Shown here: piece by piece, positions 53,819-62,337 of the stretch
Layout of the letters: the number at the start of each line of letters is the position of its first letter
How positions within the stretch are numbered: position 1 is the first letter of the stretch
Source: Gammaproteobacteria bacterium UBA5078
GTDB taxonomy: Bacteria; Pseudomonadota; Gammaproteobacteria; Pseudomonadales; Pseudohongiellaceae
NCBI GenBank assembly: GCA_002416505.1
Contig: DIAM01000012.1
Location: 62,001-126,000, forward strand
Direction: 5' to 3'
DNA length: 64,000 nucleotides
Made by a program: the position numbers and the translations under genes
Notes under the pieces: generated by a model
Seen by the model: the letters and a program-made list of their open reading frames with translations, nothing else
The model's database searches: none
What the model was told of the DNA's origin: nothing

Positions 53819-55299
53819 GCCTTGTCACCTGCCTCGCTGGTGGGCTTGCGACTGGGTTTGCGGCGGCGTCGACGCTTAGTGCCACCGCCCTTTCCTAATC
53901 CTTCGAGCATCTGCTCTTGCTGATTTTTATCAGCAATTTGAAAGTCAGTCCACCATTGGCCTATACCGTCCAATTGCTCGCCAGCCTCCTCGCGTAGTAG
54001 CAAGAAGTCATAACCAGCGCGGAAGCGGGGGTGGCCGAAGACCGTCTCGGCGGCGCGGCGCGTACGCACTTGTAGGCGCAGCTGCAACTCCCATATCTCC
54101 CGGGTAGCAATGGAGAAGCGCTTCGGAATCGCAGTAACTCTAATCTGTTTCAAGATGACCTGATTCGCCGCCTCTTGCTGCTCCGGCAGGGTGGCTAATT
54201 TGCCGTCGAGGCTCTTGCCCAATTGCTGCTGCAAGGGCGCCCACAATATGGCTGCGTAAAGGAAGGCGGGGGTGACGGTTTTGCCTTGCGCGAGACGGCT
54301 ATCGGTATTGCGCATCGCTAGGGTGAGGAGTTTAGCCTCGGGCGCTAGGGGGTCTTTCGTGCAAGCCATGGTGGCGGGGAATAGCACGTCACCAATCTTA
54401 AATTGACGCAGCAGATCGAAGGTCTTCTCAGCCTGGCCACCGGTCAGAAGTTTCAGTGTCTCGTCGAAGATCCGTGCTGGCGAGATCGATTCCAACAGAG
54501 GCGCCAATTCATTCATCGGGGCGCGAGTTTTCTTCTCGATGTCGAAGCCGAGCTTGGCGGCGAAACGAACGGCCCGTAGCAGCCGGACAGGGTCCTCTCG
54601 ATAGCGCGTGGCAGGGTCGCCGATCATGCGCAGGAGGCGGTTATCTATGTCCTCGAGGCCATTAGCAAAATCGATAATGCGGAAGCCATCGATAGTGTAG
54701 TAAAGGGCGTTCGCCGTGAAATCGCGGCGCAGGGCGTCGTCGTTGATGTCGCCATAGACGTTGTCGCGCAGGATCATACCGGCACTGGAGTGCGCGGAGT
54801 CTAGCCCCTTGATGCTGCGATTCGTGGTGTTCTCTTTAAATTCATTCTCCGGCGCGTGGTGCGCGCGGAAGGTTGTCACCTCGATGATCTCGCGCCCGAA
54901 GCGCAAGTGAATAATCTTGAAGCGTCGACCGATAATCATGGCATTGCGGAACAGCTGCTTGATCTGCTCGGGTGTCGCATTGGTCGAGATATCGAAGTCT
55001 TTCGGTTCGTCGCCTAGGAGGAGGTCGCGCACGCCACCGCCGACGAGGAACGCGTGATAGCCGGCGTCATTGAGGCGATAGAGTACTTTTACGGCATTCG
55101 GCGAGATGCTCTTGCGTGAGATGCAATGATCTTCGCGCTCAATGATGTCCGCGTCGGAGAGATCTAGGTCACTCAAACTGGCGCGGCCAGCCGAAGGGTT
55201 TCCACGGGCCTGGTCAGGCTTGGAAGTGTGCGGCTCGTCGTTGGGCGTTTCCACCTTATTACGTTTGCCGAAGAGCGCTTTGCTTAGCTTTCTTAACAT
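53815..55299 (-). CDS. pcnB: poly(A) polymerase I
   Basis: A 494-residue PcnB with the nucleotidyltransferase core FLVGGGVRDLLLGDEPKDFDIST (catalytic Asp pair DFD), then RRFKIIHLRFG, RRDFTANALYY, RNA-binding blocks REDPVRLLRAVRFAAKLGF, and a Lys/Arg-rich C-terminal tail (KRRRRRKPSRKP). It adds 3' poly(A) tails that promote RNA decay. The basic tail and the adjacent structured intergenic RNA region lie as in Pseudomonas. Confidence 0.96.
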   Translation of the reverse strand: MLRKLSKALFGKRNKVETPNDEPHTSKPDQARGNPSAGRASLSDLDLSDADIIEREDHCISRKSISPNAVKVLYRLNDAGYHAFLVGGGVRDLLLGDEPKDFDISTNATPEQIKQLFRNAMIIGRRFKIIHLRFGREIIEVTTFRAHHAPENEFKENTTNRSIKGLDSAHSSAGMILRDNVYGDINDDALRRDFTANALYYTIDGFRIIDFANGLEDIDNRLLRMIGDPATRYREDPVRLLRAVRFAAKLGFDIEKKTRAPMNELAPLLESISPARIFDETLKLLTGGQAEKTFDLLRQFKIGDVLFPATMACTKDPLAPEAKLLTLAMRNTDSRLAQGKTVTPAFLYAAILWAPLQQQLGKSLDGKLATLPEQQEAANQVILKQIRVTAIPKRFSIATREIWELQLRLQVRTRRAAETVFGHPRFRAGYDFLLLREEAGEQLDGIGQWWTDFQIADKNQQEQMLEGLGKGGGTKRRRRRKPSRKPTSEAGDKA

Positions 55300-55439
55300 C
55301 TAAATTTAAGATCCATTGACCGCAGCTACTTCGCCAACGTTATGCCATTGCGGGGCATGCGTGCGAGAACAACGTGATTCATCATTAAAATTAATGGGAA
55401 TGGTGCAGGATAATACACCGAAACAAGGGAAATTAGCAG

Positions 55440-55697
55440 GAGGAAATGCTTTGGGGGGCGAGTACAGCCCCCCCGCAAGGAAGGTAATTTAGTTTTATTA
55501 TTATTATTAGACTAATCAGGCACCAAATACAGCACCGCAAAGCATTTTTTTATGAACCAGTACCGCCAGCTAGACAACAAATAGGTTTTCTACGCACTGA
55601 CAATCTACTTCTTTATTGTTGTTTTTCATCGCACCCACATTGGAGTGCTATTTTTATTTTTATTTACAGTCGTTGTTATTATTTATTGTTATTGTGT
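55440..55697 (-). ncRNA. candidate CrcZ-like Hfq/Crc-titrating small RNA
   Basis: The 661-base gap between cbrB and pcnB, read on the minus strand from a sigma-54 promoter, gives an A-rich RNA starting near 55697. It has four clusters of AAnAAnAA motifs, at 55672-55693 (several overlapping, with AACAATAA and AATAACAA), 55650-55665, 55611-55626 (AACAACAATAA) and 55493-55509 (AATAATAATAATAA). Near its end are a G6/C6 hairpin (55453-55474) and a distal pair AAATGCTTTG/CAAAGCATTT (about 55443-55547). In Pseudomonas, CrcZ lies at this locus, is driven by CbrB and sigma-54, and binds Hfq/Crc through such motifs. The 3' end is not certain, since no clear U-run follows the hairpin. Confidence 0.75.
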
Positions 55698-55706
55698 CCT
55701 AGGTAG

Positions 55707-55722
55707 AGCATTAACCGTGCCA
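55707..55722 (-). promoter_or_regulatory. sigma-54 promoter of the CrcZ-like RNA
   Basis: On the minus strand TGGCACG-GTTA-ATGCT has a perfect -24 element and GG-GC spacing of 12; only one base of the -12 element (A for T) departs from consensus. The predicted start is at about 55697. The adjacent cbrB encodes a sigma-54 activator. Confidence 0.85.
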
Positions 55723-55795
55723 GTATAGGTGAATTCAATAAAAACAATGAGTTACGGTTTTGTTTCAAATATATGACGGTTTGAAATTGGTACTG

Positions 55796-55842
55796 TGTTA
55801 CTTAAAATCTCTAATGCCGTGGGTAGATGGGTATCGGTAACA
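55796..55842. promoter_or_regulatory. paired TGTTAC/GTAACA half-sites, candidate CbrB enhancer
   Basis: On the minus strand TGTTAC (55842-55837) and GTAACA (55801-55796) are inverted copies with 35 bases between, about 100-146 bases upstream of the predicted small-RNA start. I recall TGTTAC-type half-sites as CbrB targets in Pseudomonas putida with a 14-base spacer; here centres are 41 bases apart, about four helical turns. Confidence 0.55.
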
Positions 55843-55894
55843 CTTTAGGCTCTGCTTAGTTTGTCTGTCATTGCTATCACAAATATCGGCGGTT

Positions 55895-55936
55895 TTGCCC
55901 TCTATCGCCACGGTTCGAAACCCGAGGCGAGGGCAA
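55895..55936 (-). terminator. hairpin after cbrB, possible terminator
   Basis: TTGCCCT (55895-55901) plus CGCC (55906-55909) pair with GGCG plus AGGGCAA (55926-55936), leaving a 16-base loop and a 4-base bulge. It follows the cbrB stop by 25 bases. There is no U-run, so termination is uncertain. Confidence 0.4.
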
Positions 55937-55960
55937 TGCAGGCATGGCAGGCTTGGCTTA

Positions 55961-57349
55961 TTAGGCTTGTTTTTTCTTGCGCGGCAAACCGAAGCGTTGG
56001 CGACGCTCCCATAAGCATTTGCGGCTGATTCCCAGCTTGCGAGCGAGTTGCGTCTCGTTCATTTGGTCTTGATGTTCCAACACGAAGTGCTGGAAGTAGT
56101 CCTCGAGGGATAGTTCTTCGACCGAATCATCCTGAGAGGGGGCGCTGTGCAGTGCTGCGCGCTCGTTGAGGGGGCGTAGCTGGGCTTTAAGGCTGGTATC
56201 GATAGCGAGTAGCTCTTCACCGATGATCTCGGACTCAGCCAGCACCACCGCGCGCTCTATCGCATTCTCGAGTTCGCGCACATTGCCGGGCCATGGATAG
56301 GAGGCAATGGCCTGGGTCGCCTCTGAGCTGAACTTGAGCATCGGCGACTTGAGGCGCTTGCAGGTACGGTCCAGAATGGCATCGGCGAGTTCGAGGATGT
56401 CATTGCCGCGCTCTTTGAGTGGCGGAATAATCAATGTCATCACGTTGATACGGTAGTACAAGTCTTCGCGGAAATCGCCATCGATGACCAATTGCTTGAG
56501 ATCGCGGTGTGTTGCAACCACTAGGCGTACATCCACTTTCTTGGATTGCACGGAGCCGACCTTGCGAATCTCGTTCTCCTGCAGCACTCGCAAGAGGCGG
56601 GCTTGAGCCTCGAGAGGCAATTCGCCAATCTCATCTAGGAATAGTGTGCTGCCACTGGCCGCTTCGACTAGGCCCGTGCGGTTCGCCGTGGCGCCGGTAA
56701 AGGCCCCTTTCTCATGGCCGAAGAGCTCGGATTCGATGAGGTTTTCGGGAATTGCCGCGCAGTTAACCGAGATCATCTCTGATTCGTTGCGATCACTGAG
56801 TTTATGAATCGCGCGTGCCACTAGCTCTTTGCCCGTTCCGGATTCGCCATTGATTAGCACTGTGGAGTTTGTCATCGCTACTTTGCGGATGCGGCGGAAT
56901 AGCTCCATCATCTGCGGACAGCTGCCGATCATGCCATAAACCGGTGGCTCGGGCGGGGGCAGGGGTTTTTCCTTGGCGGCCTTGCGGCTAGCGCTCTCCT
57001 GCACGATGCGCCCAACTGTCTCGATCATCTCTTCATGCTCGAAAGGCTTGGAGATATAGTCCACGGCTCCCATCTTCATCGAGTCGATGGCGGAGCGCAG
57101 GCTAGAGTAGCTGGTCATGATAAGAACGGGAGTTTTGGTCGCCTTAATAAGATCGGTGCCGGGCGCTCCCGGCAGGCGTAGGTCGCTCACAACGATGTCG
57201 AAATCGTCTAAGTTGTGCTGCTCGATGGCCTCTTTGACGCTGCCTGCCTCTTCTACGGAATAGTCGTGGCGTTCCAGCAGGCGTCGTAGCGCAGTGCGTA
57301 TGACTTGCTCATCTTCAACTACTAATACTTTGTTCTGCACTGTCATCAT
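55961..57349 (-). CDS. cbrB: sigma-54-dependent response regulator CbrB
   Basis: About 462 residues from ATG 57349 (TTG 57358 also possible). The receiver domain has phosphoacceptor Asp56 in IVVSDLRLPG and Lys in YISKPF. The AAA+ domain has GESGTGKELVARAIH, GAFTGATANRTG and DEIGELP. The C-terminal HTH reads TQLARKLGISRKCLWERRQRFG. It is the NtrC-type partner of CbrA, controlling carbon/nitrogen balance and, in Pseudomonas, catabolite repression through CrcZ. Assignment rests on domain type plus synteny: cbrA upstream, pcnB downstream. Confidence 0.92.
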   Translation of the reverse strand: MMTVQNKVLVVEDEQVIRTALRRLLERHDYSVEEAGSVKEAIEQHNLDDFDIVVSDLRLPGAPGTDLIKATKTPVLIMTSYSSLRSAIDSMKMGAVDYISKPFEHEEMIETVGRIVQESASRKAAKEKPLPPPEPPVYGMIGSCPQMMELFRRIRKVAMTNSTVLINGESGTGKELVARAIHKLSDRNESEMISVNCAAIPENLIESELFGHEKGAFTGATANRTGLVEAASGSTLFLDEIGELPLEAQARLLRVLQENEIRKVGSVQSKKVDVRLVVATHRDLKQLVIDGDFREDLYYRINVMTLIIPPLKERGNDILELADAILDRTCKRLKSPMLKFSSEATQAIASYPWPGNVRELENAIERAVVLAESEIIGEELLAIDTSLKAQLRPLNERAALHSAPSQDDSVEELSLEDYFQHFVLEHQDQMNETQLARKLGISRKCLWERRQRFGLPRKKKQA

Positions 57350-57395
57350 GTTACTCAAGCAGATTGATAACTAATTCAACAGGTTGTGGCATCGT

Positions 57396-60341
57396 CTAAC
57401 TCGCTCTAGTGAGCGATGCGTCCTCGATATTCGGTCCATCATAGCAGGGAAAAGTAAGAATTACTCGTGTGCCCGGATTCTCTTTCCTGTTCGATGCGCT
57501 GATTATATCAATATGTCCATCTAGGTTTTCAACAATACTGTACACCAATGAAAGGCCAAGCCCCGTGCCCTCTCCAGGCTCTTTAGTGGTGAAGAACGGG
57601 TCGAAGATTTGGTCGCGAATATCCTCGGGAATGCCGCTGCCCTCATCGGTTACCGATATCTGCACAGAACCCGAAACGAGTTTGGACGATAGGGTGATCT
57701 TGCTGTCGACGGGGCTGGCGTCATGGGCATTATTGAGCAGGTTCACCAAGACTTGTAAAAGGCGCTGCGAGTCTCCTAATACCTGAAGTCCCGCCTTGCA
57801 GTTCACCACGTACTTAATCTCTTTGCGTTTCTTGTCTAGGGAGATCAGCGCAATGGCCTCGTTGACACACTCCTCGACCGTCACGATCTCGCTATTGTGG
57901 TCCGACTTATTGCTGCCGCTATGCGCAAAATTGACCAGCGACTGCACGATCCGCGAGGTACGGTCAGTCTGCTCGATTATCTGGCGCGCCATGCCGCGCA
58001 GCTCATCGTTATTGGTCTCGTCGCGAATATTCTGTGCTAGGCAGGCGATGCCGGTGATGGGGTTGCCGATCTCGTGGGCAACCCCTGCGGCGAGTCGCCC
58101 AATAGAGGCGAGGCGCTCGCTGTGGGTAAGTTCTTCCTCGAGAAGCTCTGTCTCGGTGAGGTCTTCCAGGAGGATGACCACGCCGTCTTGTTTGATCTTA
58201 TGGGCCGCCGACTTCTCGATGATGGCTTTGTGCAAGCTGATAAAGCGGCGCTTGCTCTTTACCTGGATCACACGCTTATGGGCATGGGCGGTTTCGCCAA
58301 TCGTAAAGTCATGGATGAGCGTCGCCCAAGGCTCCGCGATCTCGCTCAGCTGAGAGCCAAGCACCTCCTGACTAGGGATGCCGGTGAGCTGGGACATCGC
58401 ATGGTTCCACATCACGATCTGATTCTGCTCGCCGAGGGAGCACACGCCTAGGGGCAGCTCGAGCAGCACCTGCCGATGATAGCGGCGCAGATTGTCGAGG
58501 TCCTCTGCCATGCCGGAGAGGTTGCTCCGATAGGCCTCGATGCGGCTCTCGATGACATCGACGTCCGTAGAGCCATGCTCAGACTCGATGGTAAAAGGAA
58601 GGAAGCGATCGATGAGGTCGTGGGCGATGGATGGCCCTAGGAGGCCGGAGAGGTTCGCTTCCAGCCGCCCGCGCAATAGGCGCATATTGTGTGGGCGCTT
58701 CTCTAGCCGGCTGATGTTCAGGTCGCGCAAGGCCTGCAGAACCTCCCGTGTCGCTGTGCGCTCGCCGAGGGGTTTGGTGAGCTTGGCGATGAAGTCATCG
58801 GGGGTTTTGGCCACAAGTCCCGTGCGATTGCGACGACGGATCGTATCGATAGCGCACACGTCCGCGGAGGCGCGCTCTTCCGCCGAGGTGCGTGTCCACA
58901 TCGATATGGCCACGAATAAGATGATATTGCACACCAATGACATCGCGACGATCTCGCGAGTGTTGATCGACTCAAAGGCGAGGAAGTTGAACCCAGTTAA
59001 CACCGGCAGCATCAAGAACAGGAACCAGATGCCGACACCGGCCAGCAGGCCTACGATAAAGCCCTTCTTATTGCCTCGAGGCCAGTACAGCAAGGCGATG
59101 ATGCTGGGCAGGAATTGCAGGCTCGCGATATAGGAGACATTGCCAATGGCTCGAACGCTAAGCTTGTCGTCGGGAATGTAGTAGAACAAGAAGCCGATCC
59201 AAATCAAGGCGGTAATCAAGGCGCGTCGACGCCACAGTAGCCAGCGATAGATGTCGTTACGCGCGGTAGGCTGGTAGAGGGGCAGGATCAGGTGGTTCAG
59301 GCACATATTGGACAGGGCTAGGGTGATCACGATGATCAGTCCGCTGGCCGCCGAGAGCCCGCCGAGAAAACCCACCGCGGTCATAAAACCAGACCCATAG
59401 TCGGCGCCGAGACTGACCGGGTAATATTCGAGTGGGGCGGTCGAGCCAATCTTCAGGCCGGCCCAGAGGATCGGGAATACCGGCAGGCTAAGCAACAGGA
59501 AGTACAGAGGCAGCGTCCAACTCGCGAGGGTCAATGCCTTTGGGTCTTTGTTCTCGTTGAAGATCATGTAGAACATGTGGGGGCTGGCGACCGCCGCGGT
59601 GAAGAACAGGATTGCGGTGATATGGAAGGACCCGGGGGCGTCTGGCTCCTTGATGCCGGCGAGCAGCTCGGGTTGAGTCTGGAGCCACTGATCGAGCTCG
59701 GCGAAACCGCCGAAGCCTTGATAAACCGCGAAAAGACCAAGGCCTAGCATCGCGACTAGTTTGACGAGTGACTCGAAGGCGATGGCCATCACGAGTCCCT
59801 CGTGTTTCTCTCGGCCTGCGCCGCGCCCGGTGCCGAAGAAGATTGCGAATACCGTGATCACCACGCAGAAGGAGGCGGCGAGCGTGGTCTGCGAGACCTC
59901 GGGGGCCATGATGGCTACGCTGTTGGAGACCGCCTGTATCTGCAGTGACAGCAGCGGAGTAACGCCCAAGAGCATCACTATGGTGGTCAGAGTGCCGGCC
60001 ACCGGGCTGCGGTAACGAAAGGCCAATAGGTCTGCTAGAGAGCTGAGCTGGTAACTGCGGGTGATGTCGAGAATCGGGCGCAACATCAGGGGCGAGAATA
60101 GGAAAGCCAGAGATATGCCGATGAACGGCGCGAGATACCCGTATCCATCGCGGAAGGCATTGGCGGTTGCGGAGAAATAGGACCAGACACTCGCAAAAAC
60201 GCCGAGAGCCAACACGTAGACTATCGGGTGACGAGTGACCTTCTGGGGAATCCAGCCCTTATCGGTGGCCAAGGCCACGCCGAATAGGACCCCGATATAG
60301 ATCATCCCGAGGACTATCAAATTACTCAGGTCAAAGATCAT
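57396..60341 (-). CDS. cbrA: CbrA sensor kinase with sodium/solute symporter domain
   Basis: A 981-residue hybrid. Residues of about 1-490 are an SSS-family transporter domain with about 13 transmembrane helices, followed by a linker (STAC-like) and a PAS domain around 620-720 (LPLGVCSLGEQNQIVMWNHA). The kinase core follows: H-box His756 in GVAHEIGNPITG, N-box NLLNNAHDASP, G-boxes DEGSGIPEDI and GEGTGLGLSL. It autophosphorylates and signals to CbrB; in Pseudomonas the SSS part can transport histidine. Its start overlaps the end of the small gene cbrX by 11 bases. Confidence 0.93.
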   Translation of the reverse strand: MIFDLSNLIVLGMIYIGVLFGVALATDKGWIPQKVTRHPIVYVLALGVFASVWSYFSATANAFRDGYGYLAPFIGISLAFLFSPLMLRPILDITRSYQLSSLADLLAFRYRSPVAGTLTTIVMLLGVTPLLSLQIQAVSNSVAIMAPEVSQTTLAASFCVVITVFAIFFGTGRGAGREKHEGLVMAIAFESLVKLVAMLGLGLFAVYQGFGGFAELDQWLQTQPELLAGIKEPDAPGSFHITAILFFTAAVASPHMFYMIFNENKDPKALTLASWTLPLYFLLLSLPVFPILWAGLKIGSTAPLEYYPVSLGADYGSGFMTAVGFLGGLSAASGLIIVITLALSNMCLNHLILPLYQPTARNDIYRWLLWRRRALITALIWIGFLFYYIPDDKLSVRAIGNVSYIASLQFLPSIIALLYWPRGNKKGFIVGLLAGVGIWFLFLMLPVLTGFNFLAFESINTREIVAMSLVCNIILFVAISMWTRTSAEERASADVCAIDTIRRRNRTGLVAKTPDDFIAKLTKPLGERTATREVLQALRDLNISRLEKRPHNMRLLRGRLEANLSGLLGPSIAHDLIDRFLPFTIESEHGSTDVDVIESRIEAYRSNLSGMAEDLDNLRRYHRQVLLELPLGVCSLGEQNQIVMWNHAMSQLTGIPSQEVLGSQLSEIAEPWATLIHDFTIGETAHAHKRVIQVKSKRRFISLHKAIIEKSAAHKIKQDGVVILLEDLTETELLEEELTHSERLASIGRLAAGVAHEIGNPITGIACLAQNIRDETNNDELRGMARQIIEQTDRTSRIVQSLVNFAHSGSNKSDHNSEIVTVEECVNEAIALISLDKKRKEIKYVVNCKAGLQVLGDSQRLLQVLVNLLNNAHDASPVDSKITLSSKLVSGSVQISVTDEGSGIPEDIRDQIFDPFFTTKEPGEGTGLGLSLVYSIVENLDGHIDIISASNRKENPGTRVILTFPCYDGPNIEDASLTRAS

Positions 60342-60507
60342 CTGAGTTTTGTTCCCGATGGCAGAAGGCGGCGATGGCGATTATGGCGAGGCCGAGTACG
60401 AAGGGCCGGTACCATGCCCCCGTCGGTAGAGAAATCCAATCGACACTAGAGACGAATAGCAGATAGCTGAACATCAGCAGAAGAAGTGTTGAGCGAGTCA
60501 GGTACAC
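60331..60507 (-). CDS. cbrX: small membrane protein CbrX
   Basis: A 58-residue protein from GTG 60507, with TAGGAA five bases upstream, to TGA at 60331, overlapping the cbrA start. It has two hydrophobic segments (LLLLMFSYLLFVSSVDW and FVLGLAIIAIAAFCH) separated by SLPTGAWYRP. A small gene called cbrX is described at this position in Pseudomonas putida and is co-transcribed with cbrA. Size, position and overlap match. It probably couples cbrA translation or modulates CbrA in the membrane. Confidence 0.8.
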   Translation of the reverse strand: MYLTRSTLLLLMFSYLLFVSSVDWISLPTGAWYRPFVLGLAIIAIAAFCHREQNSDDL

Positions 60508-60535
60508 GTTTATTCCTATTTTCGGGCCTAGGGCC

Positions 60536-61426
60536 CTAGTCGATAGATGCGAGCCGGATATTAGCTAACTTAGGCACTGCCTGTATATCCCAGTGCGCGA
60601 TCGCCCACTGCAGCACACTAGCGATGTCGCCCTCTGCCAGCGCTTCGCTCATTGGTTGACCGAGAAAGCTTAAGGCGCGCAGCAACGCGGGCAAGGGTGT
60701 CGTGTGATCGAGCGGTGCTGCGAAATGCTGCTTGCTCAGTTTCTGCTTGTCCTCATTTACTGCCACCGGGAAATGCGCATAGTGCGGCGTGGCGAGGCCC
60801 AAGCACTGTTGCAAAAAAATCTGCCTCGGCGTGGAGTCCAGCAGGTCTGAGCCACGCACGACCCAGGAGATGTTTTGGAAGGCATCGTCTACCACCACGG
60901 CGAGTTGATAGGCGAATAGGCCATCTTTACGCAGCAGGACGAAGTCGCCGCATTCGCGCAGCAGGTGCTGCTGCGTGCTGCCCTGTATGGCATCGACAAA
61001 TTGAATCGTTCGATCAGCAACTCTCACGCGAAGGGCGCAATCCTGTGGCACGTCCTTGCGATTACGGCAGCGATTGTCGTAAACGCCCCCAAATGCCTGG
61101 ATCTGTTGGCGAGTGCAATCGCAGGCGTAGATCAGGCCTTGCTGTTGGAGTTGGTGCAGGGCATCGCGATAGGCAGCCAGGCGTGAACTCTGATAGAGCA
61201 CCGGGCCGTCCCAATGCAATCCGAATGCCTCTAGCGCCTCGAGTATTTGCCCAGCAGCCTGTGGCGGTTCGCGACCGGGGTCGAGGTCTTCCATGCGCAA
61301 TAACCATTGACCATGGTTAGCCCGCGCATCTAAGAAGCTCGCAAGCGCCGCGATGAGTGAACCGAAGTGAAGTGGGCCGCTAGGAGAGGGGGCAAAGCGA
61401 CCGATGTAGTCTGCTTTGGGTTTCAT
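60536..61426 (-). CDS. gluQ: glutamyl-Q tRNA(Asp) synthetase
   Basis: A 296-residue GluRS-like protein lacking the anticodon-binding domain, the length of YadB/GluQ. The class I motifs are APSPSGPLHFGSL (HIGH-type) and KQKLSKQH (KMSKS-type). A zinc site is visible in YACDCTRQQI and NRCRN. It glutamylates queuosine at the wobble base of tRNA-Asp. It lies between dksA and cbrX as in Pseudomonas. Confidence 0.94.
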   Translation of the reverse strand: MKPKADYIGRFAPSPSGPLHFGSLIAALASFLDARANHGQWLLRMEDLDPGREPPQAAGQILEALEAFGLHWDGPVLYQSSRLAAYRDALHQLQQQGLIYACDCTRQQIQAFGGVYDNRCRNRKDVPQDCALRVRVADRTIQFVDAIQGSTQQHLLRECGDFVLLRKDGLFAYQLAVVVDDAFQNISWVVRGSDLLDSTPRQIFLQQCLGLATPHYAHFPVAVNEDKQKLSKQHFAAPLDHTTPLPALLRALSFLGQPMSEALAEGDIASVLQWAIAHWDIQAVPKLANIRLASID

Positions 61427-61509
61427 TGGATTGGCTTACAACATCGACAGGGCGCAGGCCTTATGCGCGATAGCGCGCAATAAGGCATAGCCACAATAGC
61501 GGAGCGCGC

Positions 61510-61953
61510 TTAGGCACCCCATTGCTTTTCTTTGATCTCGTCGAGAGTCTTGCAGTCGATGCACTTATTCGCGGTAGGACGCGCTTCAAGGCGACGGATG
61601 CCAATCTCGATGCCACAAGACTCGCAGAAGCCATAATCATCTTGTGCGATCTTCTCGAGAGTCGAGTCAATCTTCTTGATGAGTTTGCGCTCGCGGTCGC
61701 GTGTACGCAGCTCAAGCGAAAACTCTTCTTCCTGAGTGGCGCGGTCGGCCGGATCGGGATAGTTGGCGGCTTCGTCTTGCATGTGGTGAACGGTTCTATC
61801 AACCTCTTCCATGAGCTGGTTGCGCCAGCTGTATAGAATCGATTTAAAATGGTCCTTCTGAGTATCGTTCATATACTCTTCCCCTTTCTTCTCTTTATAG
61901 GGGGTAAAGTTTTTCAGAACAGGTGCAGAAGCCGGGGCTTGATTATTAGACAT
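61510..61953 (-). CDS. dksA: RNA polymerase-binding transcription factor DksA
   Basis: A 147-residue DksA. The coiled coil runs over about residues 30-110 with tip residues DPADRA (Asp pair needed for ppGpp-linked activity), and the C-terminal zinc finger has GFCESCG and KCIDCK (four Cys). It binds the RNAP secondary channel and acts with ppGpp. It is immediately upstream of gluQ, the classic order. Confidence 0.97.
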   Translation of the reverse strand: MSNNQAPASAPVLKNFTPYKEKKGEEYMNDTQKDHFKSILYSWRNQLMEEVDRTVHHMQDEAANYPDPADRATQEEEFSLELRTRDRERKLIKKIDSTLEKIAQDDYGFCESCGIEIGIRRLEARPTANKCIDCKTLDEIKEKQWGA

Positions 61954-62337
61954 GGTTCGCTATGCCTCATTGCCCTATTAGGGCTTGTCCAAAGTGATCA
62001 CTCGCAATCATAAACTTCGTGATGCCAGCACAGTGTTCGTATTCTCTAAGATTCTTGCTGATTTTCGCTGCCTAGTGTGGCTTCGATATAGGAAGATAGA
62101 TGGCAAGCGTATTTCAGTTTTGCAAGGCTTCGAAAAAAGCAGATTACGCACTTCGAAGCTTGGGCCGAATCTTAGAAAGCCCGGTAAACTAACAGAATAT
62201 TGCCTGCCGCGCTATAAGAAAGTATCAAGTCTCAAATGCGCGTGTCGGCGAGCGTGTGTTCGGCTACACCTACTATAGTCTAGGGCTATATAATGTCGCC
62301 ATTGTGAATCTCAAGTTTATTGTTTCGCGGAGTTCTA
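61954..62337. other. divergent promoter region between dksA and the aminotransferase
   Basis: About 385 bases with no supported gene; a plus-strand frame at 61985-62278 has no ribosome binding site or recognisable sequence. A TATAAT at 62289-62294 could be the -10 of the aminotransferase promoter, but the -35 region is weak. Confidence 0.4.

Noticed and set aside
55490..55510. TTA-triplet microsatellite in the cbrB-pcnB gap
   Set aside because: On the minus strand it is one of four AAnAAnAA clusters downstream of a sigma-54 promoter, so it is better explained as part of the CrcZ-like RNA.
61985..62278. 97-residue open frame between dksA and the aminotransferase
   Set aside because: No ribosome binding site, no recognisable motif, and it occupies the divergent promoter region.
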